Shown here: one piece after another, positions 40,024-48,966 of the stretch | Numbering within the stretch: position 1 is the stretch's first letter | How the letters are laid out: every line of letters starts with the position of its first letter | Source: Flintibacter faecis | GTDB taxonomy: Bacteria > Bacillota > Clostridia > Oscillospirales > Oscillospiraceae | NCBI RefSeq assembly: GCF_014287875.1 | Contig: NZ_JACOPN010000010.1 | Coordinates: 10,722 to 74,721 of the forward strand | Length of the DNA: 64,000 bases | Direction of reading: 5' to 3' | Notes under the pieces: model-generated | Told to the model about the DNA's origin: nothing | What the model saw: the letters and a program-made list of their open reading frames with translations, nothing else | The model's database searches: none | Made by a program: the position numbers and the translations under genes

Positions 40024-41699
40024 ATTTGGTGGTATCTTCCATCACAATGGTTGACCTTACAAATAAGGAAGCTAAGCGAATTTCCTTTTCGCCTAAAAAG
40101 AACTTACTTACCAGTACACGCAACCACTTAGGCAAATCCGTAATAATGAAATCCATATATTATACACTCGGCGCAGAAGTGTATTATCCGAACCCAATTA
40201 AGAGGCTAAATTTACTTACCTATATTGATTTTTCACTTAATGCACATCTATATCGAGTTGCACGGCTCAAGAACACTTTTGTATTATACTGTGATGGAGT
40301 GTTTGACGGGTGCTACCAATCAGTCGGAGACTTTGAAGAAAGGCTTTGCGAGATATTTGACCTAGAGATAGATCTTGTATCTAAGGACCGTGATGGAACA
40401 ATAATAAAGTGTCCTCCGGCATTTTATTATATGCCCTATTATGTGGATCAAGAGAATGGCTGGGCAGTGAACTCTTCTTCGTTTGACAAAATGGCTCAGT
40501 TTGATTTACCACAAAGAAAGAACAGCTATTTTTTCCACTTGGGTGTCCTTGATAATAGCTACGTTGAAATATCAAAGCGCTGCAAGGCGAACAAAAAACG
40601 GATTGATGAACTTGCAAAGGAAATCGATAGGTATCGAATGGTAATAGAAACACTGCAAGCTGGGCTCAATGCGATTCAAATGTCCTTTGATACAGCCTCA
40701 TTGGAGCGGGCCATATCTTCCAGGCAACAAGAGATAAAGAGAATACTTGAAGAGTTAACTCAAACGCGATCAGCCTTACTAAAGGCTGAAGATGACTTGA
40801 TTCAGCTAACGCATGAAAAGGAGCTACTCTCCAAATATATTAAGAAAAAAGTCCCGAACGAGGATTTTGTAAGTGGAGAAACGATTGAATGCCCTCGCTG
40901 CGGCATGGTGTTTGAACAGGTTCTGACGCAAAGGCTTGAAAAAATTTATTTACGTGAATCGCTGCTGGAGGACTATACGGTAGCTGCCGAGGGGCAGAAA
41001 CGCTTAGAAAAGCAGATTGTAAAATTAAAGAGAAAATTTGAGGCTAAACAGCAGGGACTAAAAGATTTCGAAAAAGAACTGACAGCCGATAGAGAAGCTT
41101 ATAATACTTATGTTAAATCAAAGGCTACAAACCAGCTTCTAAAAGAATACGGGGATCAAATTAGTTACAATTCCTCGGAAATTGACCGACTACGTAAAGA
41201 TAGTGCAGAAATCAATCAGCGACTATCAGTTTATACGCAGGAGAGAGAGCAAGTCAACACAGTATATCAAGGAAATCTAACGCGCCTGCTTGCTGGACTT
41301 GATATTCCTTCGGATCAAGTCGAGACAGAAAGTGAACCTGGTACACATCTTAGTGCAAGTGGAGCATATGGTCCTCGGTGCAAAATTGCACAAATGCTCG
41401 CATTTGTCGAAACACAACATTCGACAGCTCCTGATTTGATAACATTCCCGATGGTCATTGATTCCCCGAATGTTTTGGAGCAGGATGATGAGCATTTGGA
41501 ATCTATTATCCGTACTTTGCTCACATGGGACAAAACCAGTAACCAGATTATAGTTGCGTCTATCCAGGGAAGAAATATGGCTTCGACTATTGATGATGTA
41601 AAAATTATTACATTAGATAACCCTCAAAATCATTTGTTTGATTCAGCTGAATATGCAGAGTATGAAGCAGAGATAGCCGAGATTTTTACGCAGTTCTAA
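40020..41699 (+). CDS. lmuB: Lamassu-like SMC/Rad50-type ATPase (LmuB)
   Basis: 559 residues, start overlapping lmuA. Walker A is degenerate but present: STRNHLGKS with K39-S40. A long coiled coil (about 190-430) is interrupted by a zinc-hook-like CPRC at residues 291-294 (ECPRCGMVFEQ). Walker B lies near residue 480 (FPMVIDSPNVLEQDDEHLE). This is the plan of SMC-like sensors that detect unusual DNA ends and release the nuclease partner. No third component (LmuC) is visible; the next gene is on the other strand. Confidence 0.75.
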   Translation: MNLVVSSITMVDLTNKEAKRISFSPKKNLLTSTRNHLGKSVIMKSIYYTLGAEVYYPNPIKRLNLLTYIDFSLNAHLYRVARLKNTFVLYCDGVFDGCYQSVGDFEERLCEIFDLEIDLVSKDRDGTIIKCPPAFYYMPYYVDQENGWAVNSSSFDKMAQFDLPQRKNSYFFHLGVLDNSYVEISKRCKANKKRIDELAKEIDRYRMVIETLQAGLNAIQMSFDTASLERAISSRQQEIKRILEELTQTRSALLKAEDDLIQLTHEKELLSKYIKKKVPNEDFVSGETIECPRCGMVFEQVLTQRLEKIYLRESLLEDYTVAAEGQKRLEKQIVKLKRKFEAKQQGLKDFEKELTADREAYNTYVKSKATNQLLKEYGDQISYNSSEIDRLRKDSAEINQRLSVYTQEREQVNTVYQGNLTRLLAGLDIPSDQVETESEPGTHLSASGAYGPRCKIAQMLAFVETQHSTAPDLITFPMVIDSPNVLEQDDEHLESIIRTLLTWDKTSNQIIVASIQGRNMASTIDDVKIITLDNPQNHLFDSAEYAEYEAEIAEIFTQF

Positions 41700-41712
41700 G
41701 CAAAAAGAAAAG

Positions 41713-41759
41713 CGGGAGTACAGCCGATCGGACGAACCGAAAAGCTGTACTCCCGTTTT
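41713..41759. terminator. Terminator after the defence pair
   Basis: CGGGAGTACAGC (41713-41724) and GCTGTACTCCCG (41744-41755) followed by TTTTG. Confidence 0.8.
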
Positions 41760-41866
41760 GCGTAACAGAAAGTGTTTGAAATCAAGCCTTTTTCTTCATG
41801 TGCCAGCAAGCAGCCCGACATATGAAAAATCATAAAGGCTCCCTTTGAAAATACGGGTACAGGGAA

Positions 41867-42064
41867 TTATTCTGCGGTTTTTCCACCCTTATCTTCACAG
41901 ATTTTAGACCGTTTGGAACTGTAATGCGGACAAGCGACCAGACACGCCCGGAAACTCTGCTTGCAGCCGTGAACACATTTTTTGCAGATATGGTTATACT
42001 GCCGCCTGCCGTTCTCGCCCAGGAAGAACGCCAATTCCAGCCGCCATTTCTTGCTTCGGCTCAT
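41867..42064 (-). CDS. Small Cys-rich basic protein
   Basis: 65 residues from ATG 42064, coupled to the preceding gene through ATGA. The sequence contains CKKCVHGCKQSFRACLVACP, five cysteines in 20 residues, which suggests a zinc-binding knuckle. The ends are basic. It is the last gene of the leftward transfer operon. I know of no function. Confidence 0.6.
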   Translation of the reverse strand: MSRSKKWRLELAFFLGENGRRQYNHICKKCVHGCKQSFRACLVACPHYSSKRSKICEDKGGKTAE

Positions 42065-43887
42065 AGGCAATCATGCTCCGGCACATCACGGCCGGGCTTC
42101 TTGCCCTCCGGGGGCTTGTGCTCGGCACACTCCCGTTTTGCGTCCTCCAACCGCTCACGGATGGAAGGCTTCTCCGTCGTTGTCCGTTCTGCGTACTCCT
42201 GGGCTTTTTCCAATTCCTCACCGCGTCTGCCATTGTTGATAACGCCGTCGATCATGCCGTAGTCATCCTCCATCGTCATTTCAGCGGTGCGGAGAGGATT
42301 GTCCTTTTCCGGCTGCTCCGCTGCCACGGCAAAGGCCCGTGTGCCGTTTCCCATGATAAGGTACTTTCCATCATCGGAGATATGGTGGATGCCATAACCG
42401 GCTGCCTCCATCTGCTCCCGGCTCATAGCCGTCACCTGAAAGCTGCCCCTCGGTGTCTGCACACGTTCGCCGGTTTCAAAACGGTCTGGCAGATAAGCGA
42501 GGTCTTGCTTCTCTGCCGGGACAGGAAGAACAACGATATTGCCATTGATCTGCATAAATCGTTCCGGCGTTTTGAACTGTTCCGTGTATTTCTGAATCAG
42601 TTCCGGGGACAGGGATGCAAAATCTTCCTCACCAAGTCCAACCACCAGGAAAGTCCCTGCTACGATATCATAAATTTCTCCATTTTCATCCCGCAGCCCA
42701 CGGTTCAGATTAAGCCCTATGAGCTTTCCTTCATCATTGCAAACCAGCGCCACCGGATCAGAATAGGGATAAGTTGCGCCAATGTCTCCGCCGACCTCCG
42801 CCTGCAGGGAATGGAGATCGGGGTCGATCTCCTTCACATAGGGTTCCTTCATAGGCTCCACTACAAGCACAGTCATCTTTTCCGAGGCAACCTTCTCCGC
42901 AGCGGACAGCATTTCATCCGCATGTGACTTCTCCGGGTCATCCAAAGCGGCCTTGACCTCCGCCGGGTCAAAATCAAGAAATTCCTCATAGCCCGTGGCG
43001 TCCTTGAATTTTTCGATCTCCGAGGGAAGATAGTCCTCCTGCGTCTGCCCCAGCGCCGCAAGCTTTTCATCCAGAGCGGAAATGCGCCCGGCCATCAGGC
43101 TTTCGTAAATTTCTTCCTTTGCGGCGTGCGCCTCCGGGTACTCCGCCGCATACTGCGGATCGTTCTGACGGAAAAACTCATCCATGTCAAAGGCGATATC
43201 CATAGCCCACTCGGATTTTTCTTCTTCGGGAAGATCGTCCTGAAAGGTCATCACCCGGTACTCGTCGGGGATACTGCCGCGCTCACCGTCGTAATACTCA
43301 TGGAAATTGTCACCCGTATCACGCACATAGCCCTGATCCGTGAAGGTGCCGTTTTCCTCCAACGCAACGTCCCGGCCGTAGGCCTCATAGTCGATGTAAT
43401 TCCGCAAATGCTCTGGCACCTGCATAACGTCCAGTTCTTCGATGTAATAGCGGCCCAGATCGTCATAGTCATGGATATCGGGGTAAACCTCATAGCAATC
43501 CAGATTCTCGGTGAGGTTGATGATCTCCTGCAGGCTGCCGCAATGGTCGCCCATTTCCATACCGGCCTGAAACTGTGCGTATTCGCTTTCGCTCATTTCA
43601 TCCAGCTTCGACGCCAGATAATTCAGCTCGTCCAGATTCTCATATTCACCCAGCTTACTGTAAAGACCGTCCACATAGCAGTCATAGTCCGTGATGAACC
43701 ATTCCTCATAGGGCTGGCCGAAGTCATCCTTCTGGCCGATCCCGATCCGCTTAAACACTTCCTTCAATTCCTCGGCGGTGGTGGGAAACTTCACCCACTC
43801 GCCCACAAGCTCGCCCTCGTTATATTTCCCAAGATTGGTGATAAAAGCGGCAAAGGGATAATCCTTGTTGTGATCGTAATATGGCAT
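42061..43887 (-). CDS. ArdA-like antirestriction protein fused to DUF3846 and DUF4316
   Basis: 608 residues, start ATG 43887 after GTAAGGAGGTGCTGAT. The N-terminal 175 residues match ArdA (AAFITNLGKYNEGELVGEWV, EEWFITDYDCYVDGLYSKLG, NYIDYEAYGRDV); it is very acidic, as expected of a DNA mimic that blocks type I restriction. Residues about 330-520 look like DUF3846 (DPVALVCNDEGKLIGLNLNR). The end carries the DUF4316 signature AEMTMEDDYGMIDGVINNG. The fusion should protect the incoming ICE in a new host, while the roles of the added domains are unknown. Confidence 0.85.
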   Translation of the reverse strand: MPYYDHNKDYPFAAFITNLGKYNEGELVGEWVKFPTTAEELKEVFKRIGIGQKDDFGQPYEEWFITDYDCYVDGLYSKLGEYENLDELNYLASKLDEMSESEYAQFQAGMEMGDHCGSLQEIINLTENLDCYEVYPDIHDYDDLGRYYIEELDVMQVPEHLRNYIDYEAYGRDVALEENGTFTDQGYVRDTGDNFHEYYDGERGSIPDEYRVMTFQDDLPEEEKSEWAMDIAFDMDEFFRQNDPQYAAEYPEAHAAKEEIYESLMAGRISALDEKLAALGQTQEDYLPSEIEKFKDATGYEEFLDFDPAEVKAALDDPEKSHADEMLSAAEKVASEKMTVLVVEPMKEPYVKEIDPDLHSLQAEVGGDIGATYPYSDPVALVCNDEGKLIGLNLNRGLRDENGEIYDIVAGTFLVVGLGEEDFASLSPELIQKYTEQFKTPERFMQINGNIVVLPVPAEKQDLAYLPDRFETGERVQTPRGSFQVTAMSREQMEAAGYGIHHISDDGKYLIMGNGTRAFAVAAEQPEKDNPLRTAEMTMEDDYGMIDGVINNGRRGEELEKAQEYAERTTTEKPSIRERLEDAKRECAEHKPPEGKKPGRDVPEHDCL

Positions 43888-43899
43888 ATCAGCACCTCC

Positions 43900-44379
43900 T
43901 TACAGTTCCGGCGCAGATTTTTCCTTATGGGGCTGCGCCTTGCTTTTCTCTGCACATTCCTTCTTGCCCTGTTCCAGCCGTTCCCGGATGGAGGGCTTTT
44001 TCTCCGGCTCCGCAGGGCGTTCATGCACCCACTCGTCGCCGGAAAGAGAAATATATCCGTGTTCCGTAAAATGGCCCTGTTCCTCCTGCATGGAGTACTT
44101 GCCAAACGGAACAGGGTCGATTGCTTTCAGAAGTTCCGGGGGCAGCAGCATATCCATGTGCTGCGCCAGATACCGCCACCCCAGATCATTCAGATCGTGG
44201 ATATTGGGCTCAAATACGAAATAGTCAATGTTGTCCGCAAACTCCTTAAACTGCTCTGGTGTTGTCAGCTTGAAGGGCGAGGTCTGCACCGCCGCCAGCA
44301 CCTCCCGGTCCTCCGGGGAGAGGGCAGTCACCGCCGCCCTCACTTCGGGTAAATGTTCCAAAGTCTTATTTTCTGCCAT
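43900..44379 (-). CDS. Short ArdA-like protein
   Basis: 159 residues from ATG 44379, with GAAAGGAAGGTGTCA upstream. The middle (IHDLNDLGWRYLAQHMDMLL to HFTEHGYISLSGDEW) aligns with the C-terminal half of the ArdA domain in the next gene (IHDYDDLGRYYIEELDVM to FTDQGYVRDTGDNF). The N-terminal ArdA subdomain is missing. The tail (KKPSIRERLEQGKKECAE) also resembles the tail of the larger protein. It may be a partial duplicate. It overlaps the topB stop by 14 bases. Confidence 0.7.
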   Translation of the reverse strand: MAENKTLEHLPEVRAAVTALSPEDREVLAAVQTSPFKLTTPEQFKEFADNIDYFVFEPNIHDLNDLGWRYLAQHMDMLLPPELLKAIDPVPFGKYSMQEEQGHFTEHGYISLSGDEWVHERPAEPEKKPSIRERLEQGKKECAEKSKAQPHKEKSAPEL

Positions 44380-46462
44380 TGACACCTTCCTTTCTTTTCG
44401 GAAATTCCAGTTTGAAGTTGATGTATTTGCCACCCGTGTCATCCAAGATCACCGCAGCGTCATAAGCAGCCTGTTTCTTTTCAGACCACATTCCCTTGAC
44501 ATTGGTACGTCCCTTTTTCAGAAGGTCCGTTGCCATCTTCTTTGTCAGCTCCTTCTTGCGGCTCGTCCAGAAGCGGTCATTTTTCCAGAGGACGAAACCG
44601 CAGGACCGATCCGAACACGCAAAGTTCTTCTTGCCCTCATAAACCGGCTGGCCGCAGCGGGGGCAGGTACCAATCACTTCCTTCTCCGGGGCAAACAGCT
44701 TTTTGCCATCCTCGGAAATGCAGGAATAGGTGGACACGATCTCTTGAACCATCGTGCGGATACCATCCATGAAGGTATCCGGGTCAGCGCCGCCTTTTGC
44801 GATCTCCGTCAATTTCTGCTCCCATTCCGCTGTCAGCATGGGAGAGGTCAGTGGCTCCGGTAGAATCGTGACAAGGTTGATACCGGCTTTTGTGGGGATC
44901 AGGCTCTTGCCCTTTCGCTCCACAAATCCGGCAGCCACCAGCTTTTCGATGATTGCCGCCCTGGTCGCAGGCGTGCCAAGACCTTTTCGTTCCGCCTCGT
45001 CGGGGATATTGTCTTTGCCTGCGTTCTCCATAGCGGACAGGAGGGTATCTTCGGTATAGGGCTTCGGCGGCTGGGTGAAATGCTCGGTAACAGCAACCTC
45101 CGCACCGTCAAAAGTCTGCCCTTCGGCGAAGTCCGGGAGCGTATCGCCGTCCCCATCCGCAGGTCTTTCTTTCAGGGAAGCACGGAAAATGCGGTCGATC
45201 TCCCGCCAGCCTTCGGAGAGGATGCGCTTGCCCTTTGCGGTAAAGGAATGGCCGCCGCAGTCGAAAGTTGCCGTGACTGCCTCATACATATACAGCTCCG
45301 CCGGCGCACACAGCAGCTTGCAGCAGACAAGGAGGAACAAATTGCGCTCGCCCAGAGGCAGACCCTTGATATCTGCCTTTTCAATCTCCATCGTGGGGAT
45401 AATGGCGTGGTGGTCGGATACATCCTTATCGGAGATCATGGTCTCCATCAGAGGGAAGAAGTCTGTGCAGCTATCAAAAGGCGGCAGTTTCGCCGCCAGG
45501 TGGATCACGCAGGACGCCGTTTCCGCCATATCGGAGGTCAGATACCGACTGTCCGTGCGGGGATAGGTCAGCAGCTTCTTTTCGTAGAGGCTCTGGGCGT
45601 AGTCAAGGGTCTGCTTCGCCGTGTATCCGAACAGGCGGTTTGCCTCACGCTGCAAGGTGGTAAGGTCATAGAGCTTCGGAGGCTGTTCTTTTTTCTGCTC
45701 TTTCGTGACAGCGGTACAGGTGACGGCCGCACCCTTGCACATGGCCGCTGCCTGTTCCGCCTTCGCCGGATCGGTGAATTTCTCCGACACTGCTTCGGCT
45801 CCATCCAGCGTCAGGCGCAGCAGATGATATTTTTCTTTGTGGAACAGCGTGATCTTCGCGTCACGCTCCGCCAGCATTGCCAGTGTGGGGGTCTGAACAC
45901 GGCCCACATTCAAGGTGCGGTGATAGAGAACGGAGAAAAGGCGCGCGGCGTTGATCCCCACCAGCCAATCCGCTTTCTGGCGGCAGAGGGCGGATTGATA
46001 CAGGGATTCATAATCGGCGCCGGGGCGCAGGTCAGAAAAGCCCTCTCGGATAGCGCTGTCCTCCATCGAGGAAATCCAGAGGCGAAGGACCGGCTTGCGG
46101 CAGCCGGTCATTTCATACACCAGACGGAAGATCAGCTCTCCCTCACGTCCGGCGTCACAGGCATTGACGATGGTATCCACATCGGGGCGGTCCATCAGGA
46201 CGCGGAGATTTTCAAAAGCGTCCTCCTTGCCCGGCGCCAACACATAGCGGAAAGGCTCCGGCAGGATGGGAAGGTCGTCATAGCGCCACTTCTTGAAACG
46301 CTCGTCATAGCCCGCCGCATCCATGGGGGAAACAAGGTGCCCTACACACCAGGAAACGATCAGGGCGTTCCCCTGAAAATAACCATCGGCCCCGGATTTA
46401 GCACCTAGGGCCGACGCGATAGATTTTGCTACACTTGGTTTTTCTGTGATTATTAGCTTCAT
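44366..46462 (-). CDS. topB: DNA topoisomerase III (ICE2)
   Basis: 698 residues, intact, ATG 46462. The Toprim domain opens the protein (KLIITEKPSVAKSIASALG; DAGREGELIFR). The active-site tyrosine is in LTYPRTDSRYL near residue 300, and RKGLGTPATRAAIIEKL and a C-terminal zinc-finger-like piece (CPRCGQPV, CSDRSCGFVLWKNDRFW) follow. Type IA topoisomerases of ICEs help resolve DNA during transfer. It is a full-length homologue of the ICE1 gene disrupted at 8864 and may compensate for its loss. Confidence 0.95.
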   Translation of the reverse strand: MKLIITEKPSVAKSIASALGAKSGADGYFQGNALIVSWCVGHLVSPMDAAGYDERFKKWRYDDLPILPEPFRYVLAPGKEDAFENLRVLMDRPDVDTIVNACDAGREGELIFRLVYEMTGCRKPVLRLWISSMEDSAIREGFSDLRPGADYESLYQSALCRQKADWLVGINAARLFSVLYHRTLNVGRVQTPTLAMLAERDAKITLFHKEKYHLLRLTLDGAEAVSEKFTDPAKAEQAAAMCKGAAVTCTAVTKEQKKEQPPKLYDLTTLQREANRLFGYTAKQTLDYAQSLYEKKLLTYPRTDSRYLTSDMAETASCVIHLAAKLPPFDSCTDFFPLMETMISDKDVSDHHAIIPTMEIEKADIKGLPLGERNLFLLVCCKLLCAPAELYMYEAVTATFDCGGHSFTAKGKRILSEGWREIDRIFRASLKERPADGDGDTLPDFAEGQTFDGAEVAVTEHFTQPPKPYTEDTLLSAMENAGKDNIPDEAERKGLGTPATRAAIIEKLVAAGFVERKGKSLIPTKAGINLVTILPEPLTSPMLTAEWEQKLTEIAKGGADPDTFMDGIRTMVQEIVSTYSCISEDGKKLFAPEKEVIGTCPRCGQPVYEGKKNFACSDRSCGFVLWKNDRFWTSRKKELTKKMATDLLKKGRTNVKGMWSEKKQAAYDAAVILDDTGGKYINFKLEFPKRKEGVNGRK

Positions 46463-46496
46463 ATTTTCTCCTTTTGTGGTACAATAATTACATGGG

Positions 46497-47564
46497 GTGA
46501 TTGATTTGGTTCTGATGAATATGTATGGTAAGATACCGGAAACGATAATTTCTAAAAAATTAGGAATTGGTATTTGTAATCCTGCACCAGATTGGGTAGA
46601 AGGATTACAAGATGATTTTGAAGAAGAACTCTTAATTCATGAACATGAGATATCTTCATTCAAAAAATCAGGATATGATACTGCCTGGGCCTCTGACCGT
46701 TATAATTTAGAAAAGATAGTGTTCCAATTAGGTTGGCAAGAAGAAGGAAAAACTTCCATGCAGATTATTGCTGAACACTTAATTGAAATCCAAGTCTTAG
46801 ACTTTGATAATTCGTTATTGCAGATGAAAAACGATCATTTAGATAGCCCGACATGCGAGCCTCAATATCCAAGAAAGTTTTTGAATTTATGTTGTAAAAT
46901 ACAGTCGTCACAATCGGCTCAAACAGTTATTCCAAATCAAATACCTTTCTCAACTTATAACTCCGATGATTTTCAGCAAAAGCCTTTGATACTTAATTTT
47001 TTAGGAGCAATGCTACATCCGCATCCTAATTATCCGATTTCAATACCTGACTATACAGCAGGAGGGGTAAAGTCTCTAGAATATATAGGTAGTCTAATTG
47101 ACAATTTCTTAGTCACAGATAAAGATTTTTGGCTGTTTGATTACATAGTCAATGCCGTGTTCAACGACGAATCTCATGATGCCTATCATATATTCAAAGT
47201 GATGTCCCTTATTGAAATGCTTATTATCACTCCTAAAGGAAACGGAAAAACTGTAGGAGAACTCGAACGTAAACTTCCGCAGTTCCTTCCAGATAGAATA
47301 CCTGTCGAAGAACGCGCATTGTTCTCTGAAATTGTGCGTAAACTTAGAAATAAAATTGGACATGGTGATTTTGAGGCCGTACAGCAACTATTAGACCAGT
47401 ATCGCAACTCTTTTATGCAAAACTTCTGGTACGATGAATTTGAATATAGCATTGAGAACTGGACATACGGCAACATATGTATTAATCTTGATTCGGCGTT
47501 AAATGAGATTTTATGGCTAATGTTATCTGATAGGGCGCAACTAGCATCAGTTCAAATGAGTTAA
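46497..47564 (+). CDS. Singleton cargo protein with HEPN-like motif
   Basis: 355 residues read against the surrounding operon. The start is uncertain (GTG 46497 or ATG 46515, neither with a strong ribosome binding site). The C-terminal third contains IVRKLRNKIGHGDFEAV, where RNKIGH fits the R-x4-6-H motif of HEPN ribonuclease domains. The N-terminal two thirds show no motif I know. The gene is AT-rich and its terminator at 47571-47610 is shared with the convergent operon. HEPN proteins in such settings are often defence or toxin factors. This is an inference from one motif. Confidence 0.5.
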   Translation: MIDLVLMNMYGKIPETIISKKLGIGICNPAPDWVEGLQDDFEEELLIHEHEISSFKKSGYDTAWASDRYNLEKIVFQLGWQEEGKTSMQIIAEHLIEIQVLDFDNSLLQMKNDHLDSPTCEPQYPRKFLNLCCKIQSSQSAQTVIPNQIPFSTYNSDDFQQKPLILNFLGAMLHPHPNYPISIPDYTAGGVKSLEYIGSLIDNFLVTDKDFWLFDYIVNAVFNDESHDAYHIFKVMSLIEMLIITPKGNGKTVGELERKLPQFLPDRIPVEERALFSEIVRKLRNKIGHGDFEAVQQLLDQYRNSFMQNFWYDEFEYSIENWTYGNICINLDSALNEILWLMLSDRAQLASVQMS

Positions 47565-47570
47565 TAATAG

Positions 47571-47610
47571 GCTCTCACCGCTAATGTTTGACGGTGAGAG
47601 CTATATTTTT
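47571..47610. terminator. Bidirectional terminator
   Basis: GCTCTCACCG (47571-47580) and CGGTGAGAGC (47592-47601) with T-rich flank, between the HEPN-like gene and the convergent DUF4366 gene. Confidence 0.75.
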
Positions 47611-47613
47611 TAA

Positions 47614-48678
47614 CTATTTCGTTTCCTCGTCCTCAGTCAGATATTCTTCTTCATCCTCCAGGTCGAAATCATCCAGATCAGCGGGAACTTTCTTGCCCTG
47701 CTTCGGTTTCAGAACCAGGAAATAGACCGCTGCGCCGCCTCCGGCTGCAAGGATCAGCAGCACAGCCAGGATCGCCCCGGTATTGCTTTTCTTTTCAGGC
47801 TTCGGATTCTCCGGCTCGGTGGGCTCCGCAGCTTTCTGTTCTGTACCAACACATTCACTGAGGTTTTTTACGCAGACCGGGCAAGCGGTATTGACCGCAC
47901 CGGCCTGGCACTTTTCCGTACAGGTGCAGACAATAGGTGTTTCCGCCTTTTCTCCATCCTCCGTGAGCGCCATGAGATCGGCTTCATCCACCTGGTTCAG
48001 AAAATGCACGGTTTCCTCGCCCTCGTCGTCACGGTCGATAATGAGATAGAACACATTGTCGTTCTTCGTTTCTACTGTAATAAACTGCTTGCCGCTGGCG
48101 GCAGGGCTGCCGATATCGTCAATCAGTGACAGGTTCCCGTCCGGTGTCAGGGCGGCACCGCTATTCAGACCGCCGCCCAGAATCCCCAGCACATTTTCCA
48201 ATGTTTCCGCGTCCAGAGAGAAAGGACCTTCCCCGGAACCAGCCTCGCCGTCACTTACCGTCATGTAGCCGGAATAGACATAGCCGACTTTCTCCGGCAG
48301 GATGACCTTCAGCCAGTCGCCGTCCGTGCCAATCACCTTCACGGTCGTTCCATTGGGAAGCTGGGTGAAGGCGGTGTAGTCCATTCCCGCACCCGTGCGG
48401 ACATTCAAATTGCCGCCGCCCGTGGTGACGGTGCCGGTCTGCTCAGAGTCATTTTCGCCGGAACTGAACTGGATACCATCATCGGTGACGGATACCGTGA
48501 CCTGGCTGCCTGCCAGAGCGGAAAGCAGATCAGAAACATCCCCGACCGTTTCCTGTTCGGTCACGGATTCCGTGCTTTCCTCGCCGCCGCTGGCAAAGGC
48601 AGTGACAGAAAAAGCGGCAGTGCTGAGCACCACCGCCAAAAGAGCCGATACCATTTTTGTCATAGAGTTATGTTTCAT
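47614..48678 (-). CDS. DUF4366 transfer protein with SH3 domain
   Basis: 354 residues from ATG 48678. A signal peptide (MTKMVSALLAVVLSTAAFSV) is followed by an acidic stretch. A bacterial SH3 domain follows (GNLNVRTGAGMDYTAFTQLP to VGYVYSGYMTV, about residues 88-142), then the DUF4366 part with paired cysteines (CTCTEKCQ, CPVC). One transmembrane helix near 300-325 and an acidic cytoplasmic tail close the protein. DUF4366 proteins belong to the Tn1549-type transfer apparatus. The SH3 domain could bind peptidoglycan. Confidence 0.82.
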   Translation of the reverse strand: MKHNSMTKMVSALLAVVLSTAAFSVTAFASGGEESTESVTEQETVGDVSDLLSALAGSQVTVSVTDDGIQFSSGENDSEQTGTVTTGGGNLNVRTGAGMDYTAFTQLPNGTTVKVIGTDGDWLKVILPEKVGYVYSGYMTVSDGEAGSGEGPFSLDAETLENVLGILGGGLNSGAALTPDGNLSLIDDIGSPAASGKQFITVETKNDNVFYLIIDRDDEGEETVHFLNQVDEADLMALTEDGEKAETPIVCTCTEKCQAGAVNTACPVCVKNLSECVGTEQKAAEPTEPENPKPEKKSNTGAILAVLLILAAGGGAAVYFLVLKPKQGKKVPADLDDFDLEDEEEYLTEDEETK

Positions 48679-48940
48679 CCTCGTATCCCTCCGTTTCCTC
48701 ATGCTCGGTGCTGGCCTCCTGCAGCATACCTTCCGGCAGGGAGATCATACCGCTGGCGTAGGCTTTCAGGAAGGCGGTCAGCTCCTTGTTGTCCATTTTC
48801 ACGGCTTTCACCATGCGGACAATTTCCAGATTTTCTTCCTCCGCAAGCTGCGCCTCCAGCGCACGAAGGCGTTTCTGCTGTTCCGCGATCTTTTCTTTGG
48901 TTTTCGCAATATCGTTGCGGATCTTCTGTGTCATTGCCAT
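48668..48940 (-). CDS. DUF4315 family transfer protein
   Basis: 90 residues, ATG 48940 after GGAGGTAATTTGATTT. A coiled coil (KTKEKIAEQQKRLRALEAQL) covers the first half, then NKELTAFLKAYASGM and an acidic end. The family regularly sits between the CD1108-type peptidase and the DUF4366 protein in ICEs. It overlaps the next gene by 11 bases. Its function is unknown. Confidence 0.82.
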   Translation of the reverse strand: MAMTQKIRNDIAKTKEKIAEQQKRLRALEAQLAEEENLEIVRMVKAVKMDNKELTAFLKAYASGMISLPEGMLQEASTEHEETEGYEDET

Positions 48941-48966
48941 AAATCAAATTACCTCCATATCGTTTT

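Noticed and set aside
43126..44352. A 408-codon plus-strand frame
   Set aside because: Antisense to the two ArdA-like genes; composition reflects codon bias only.
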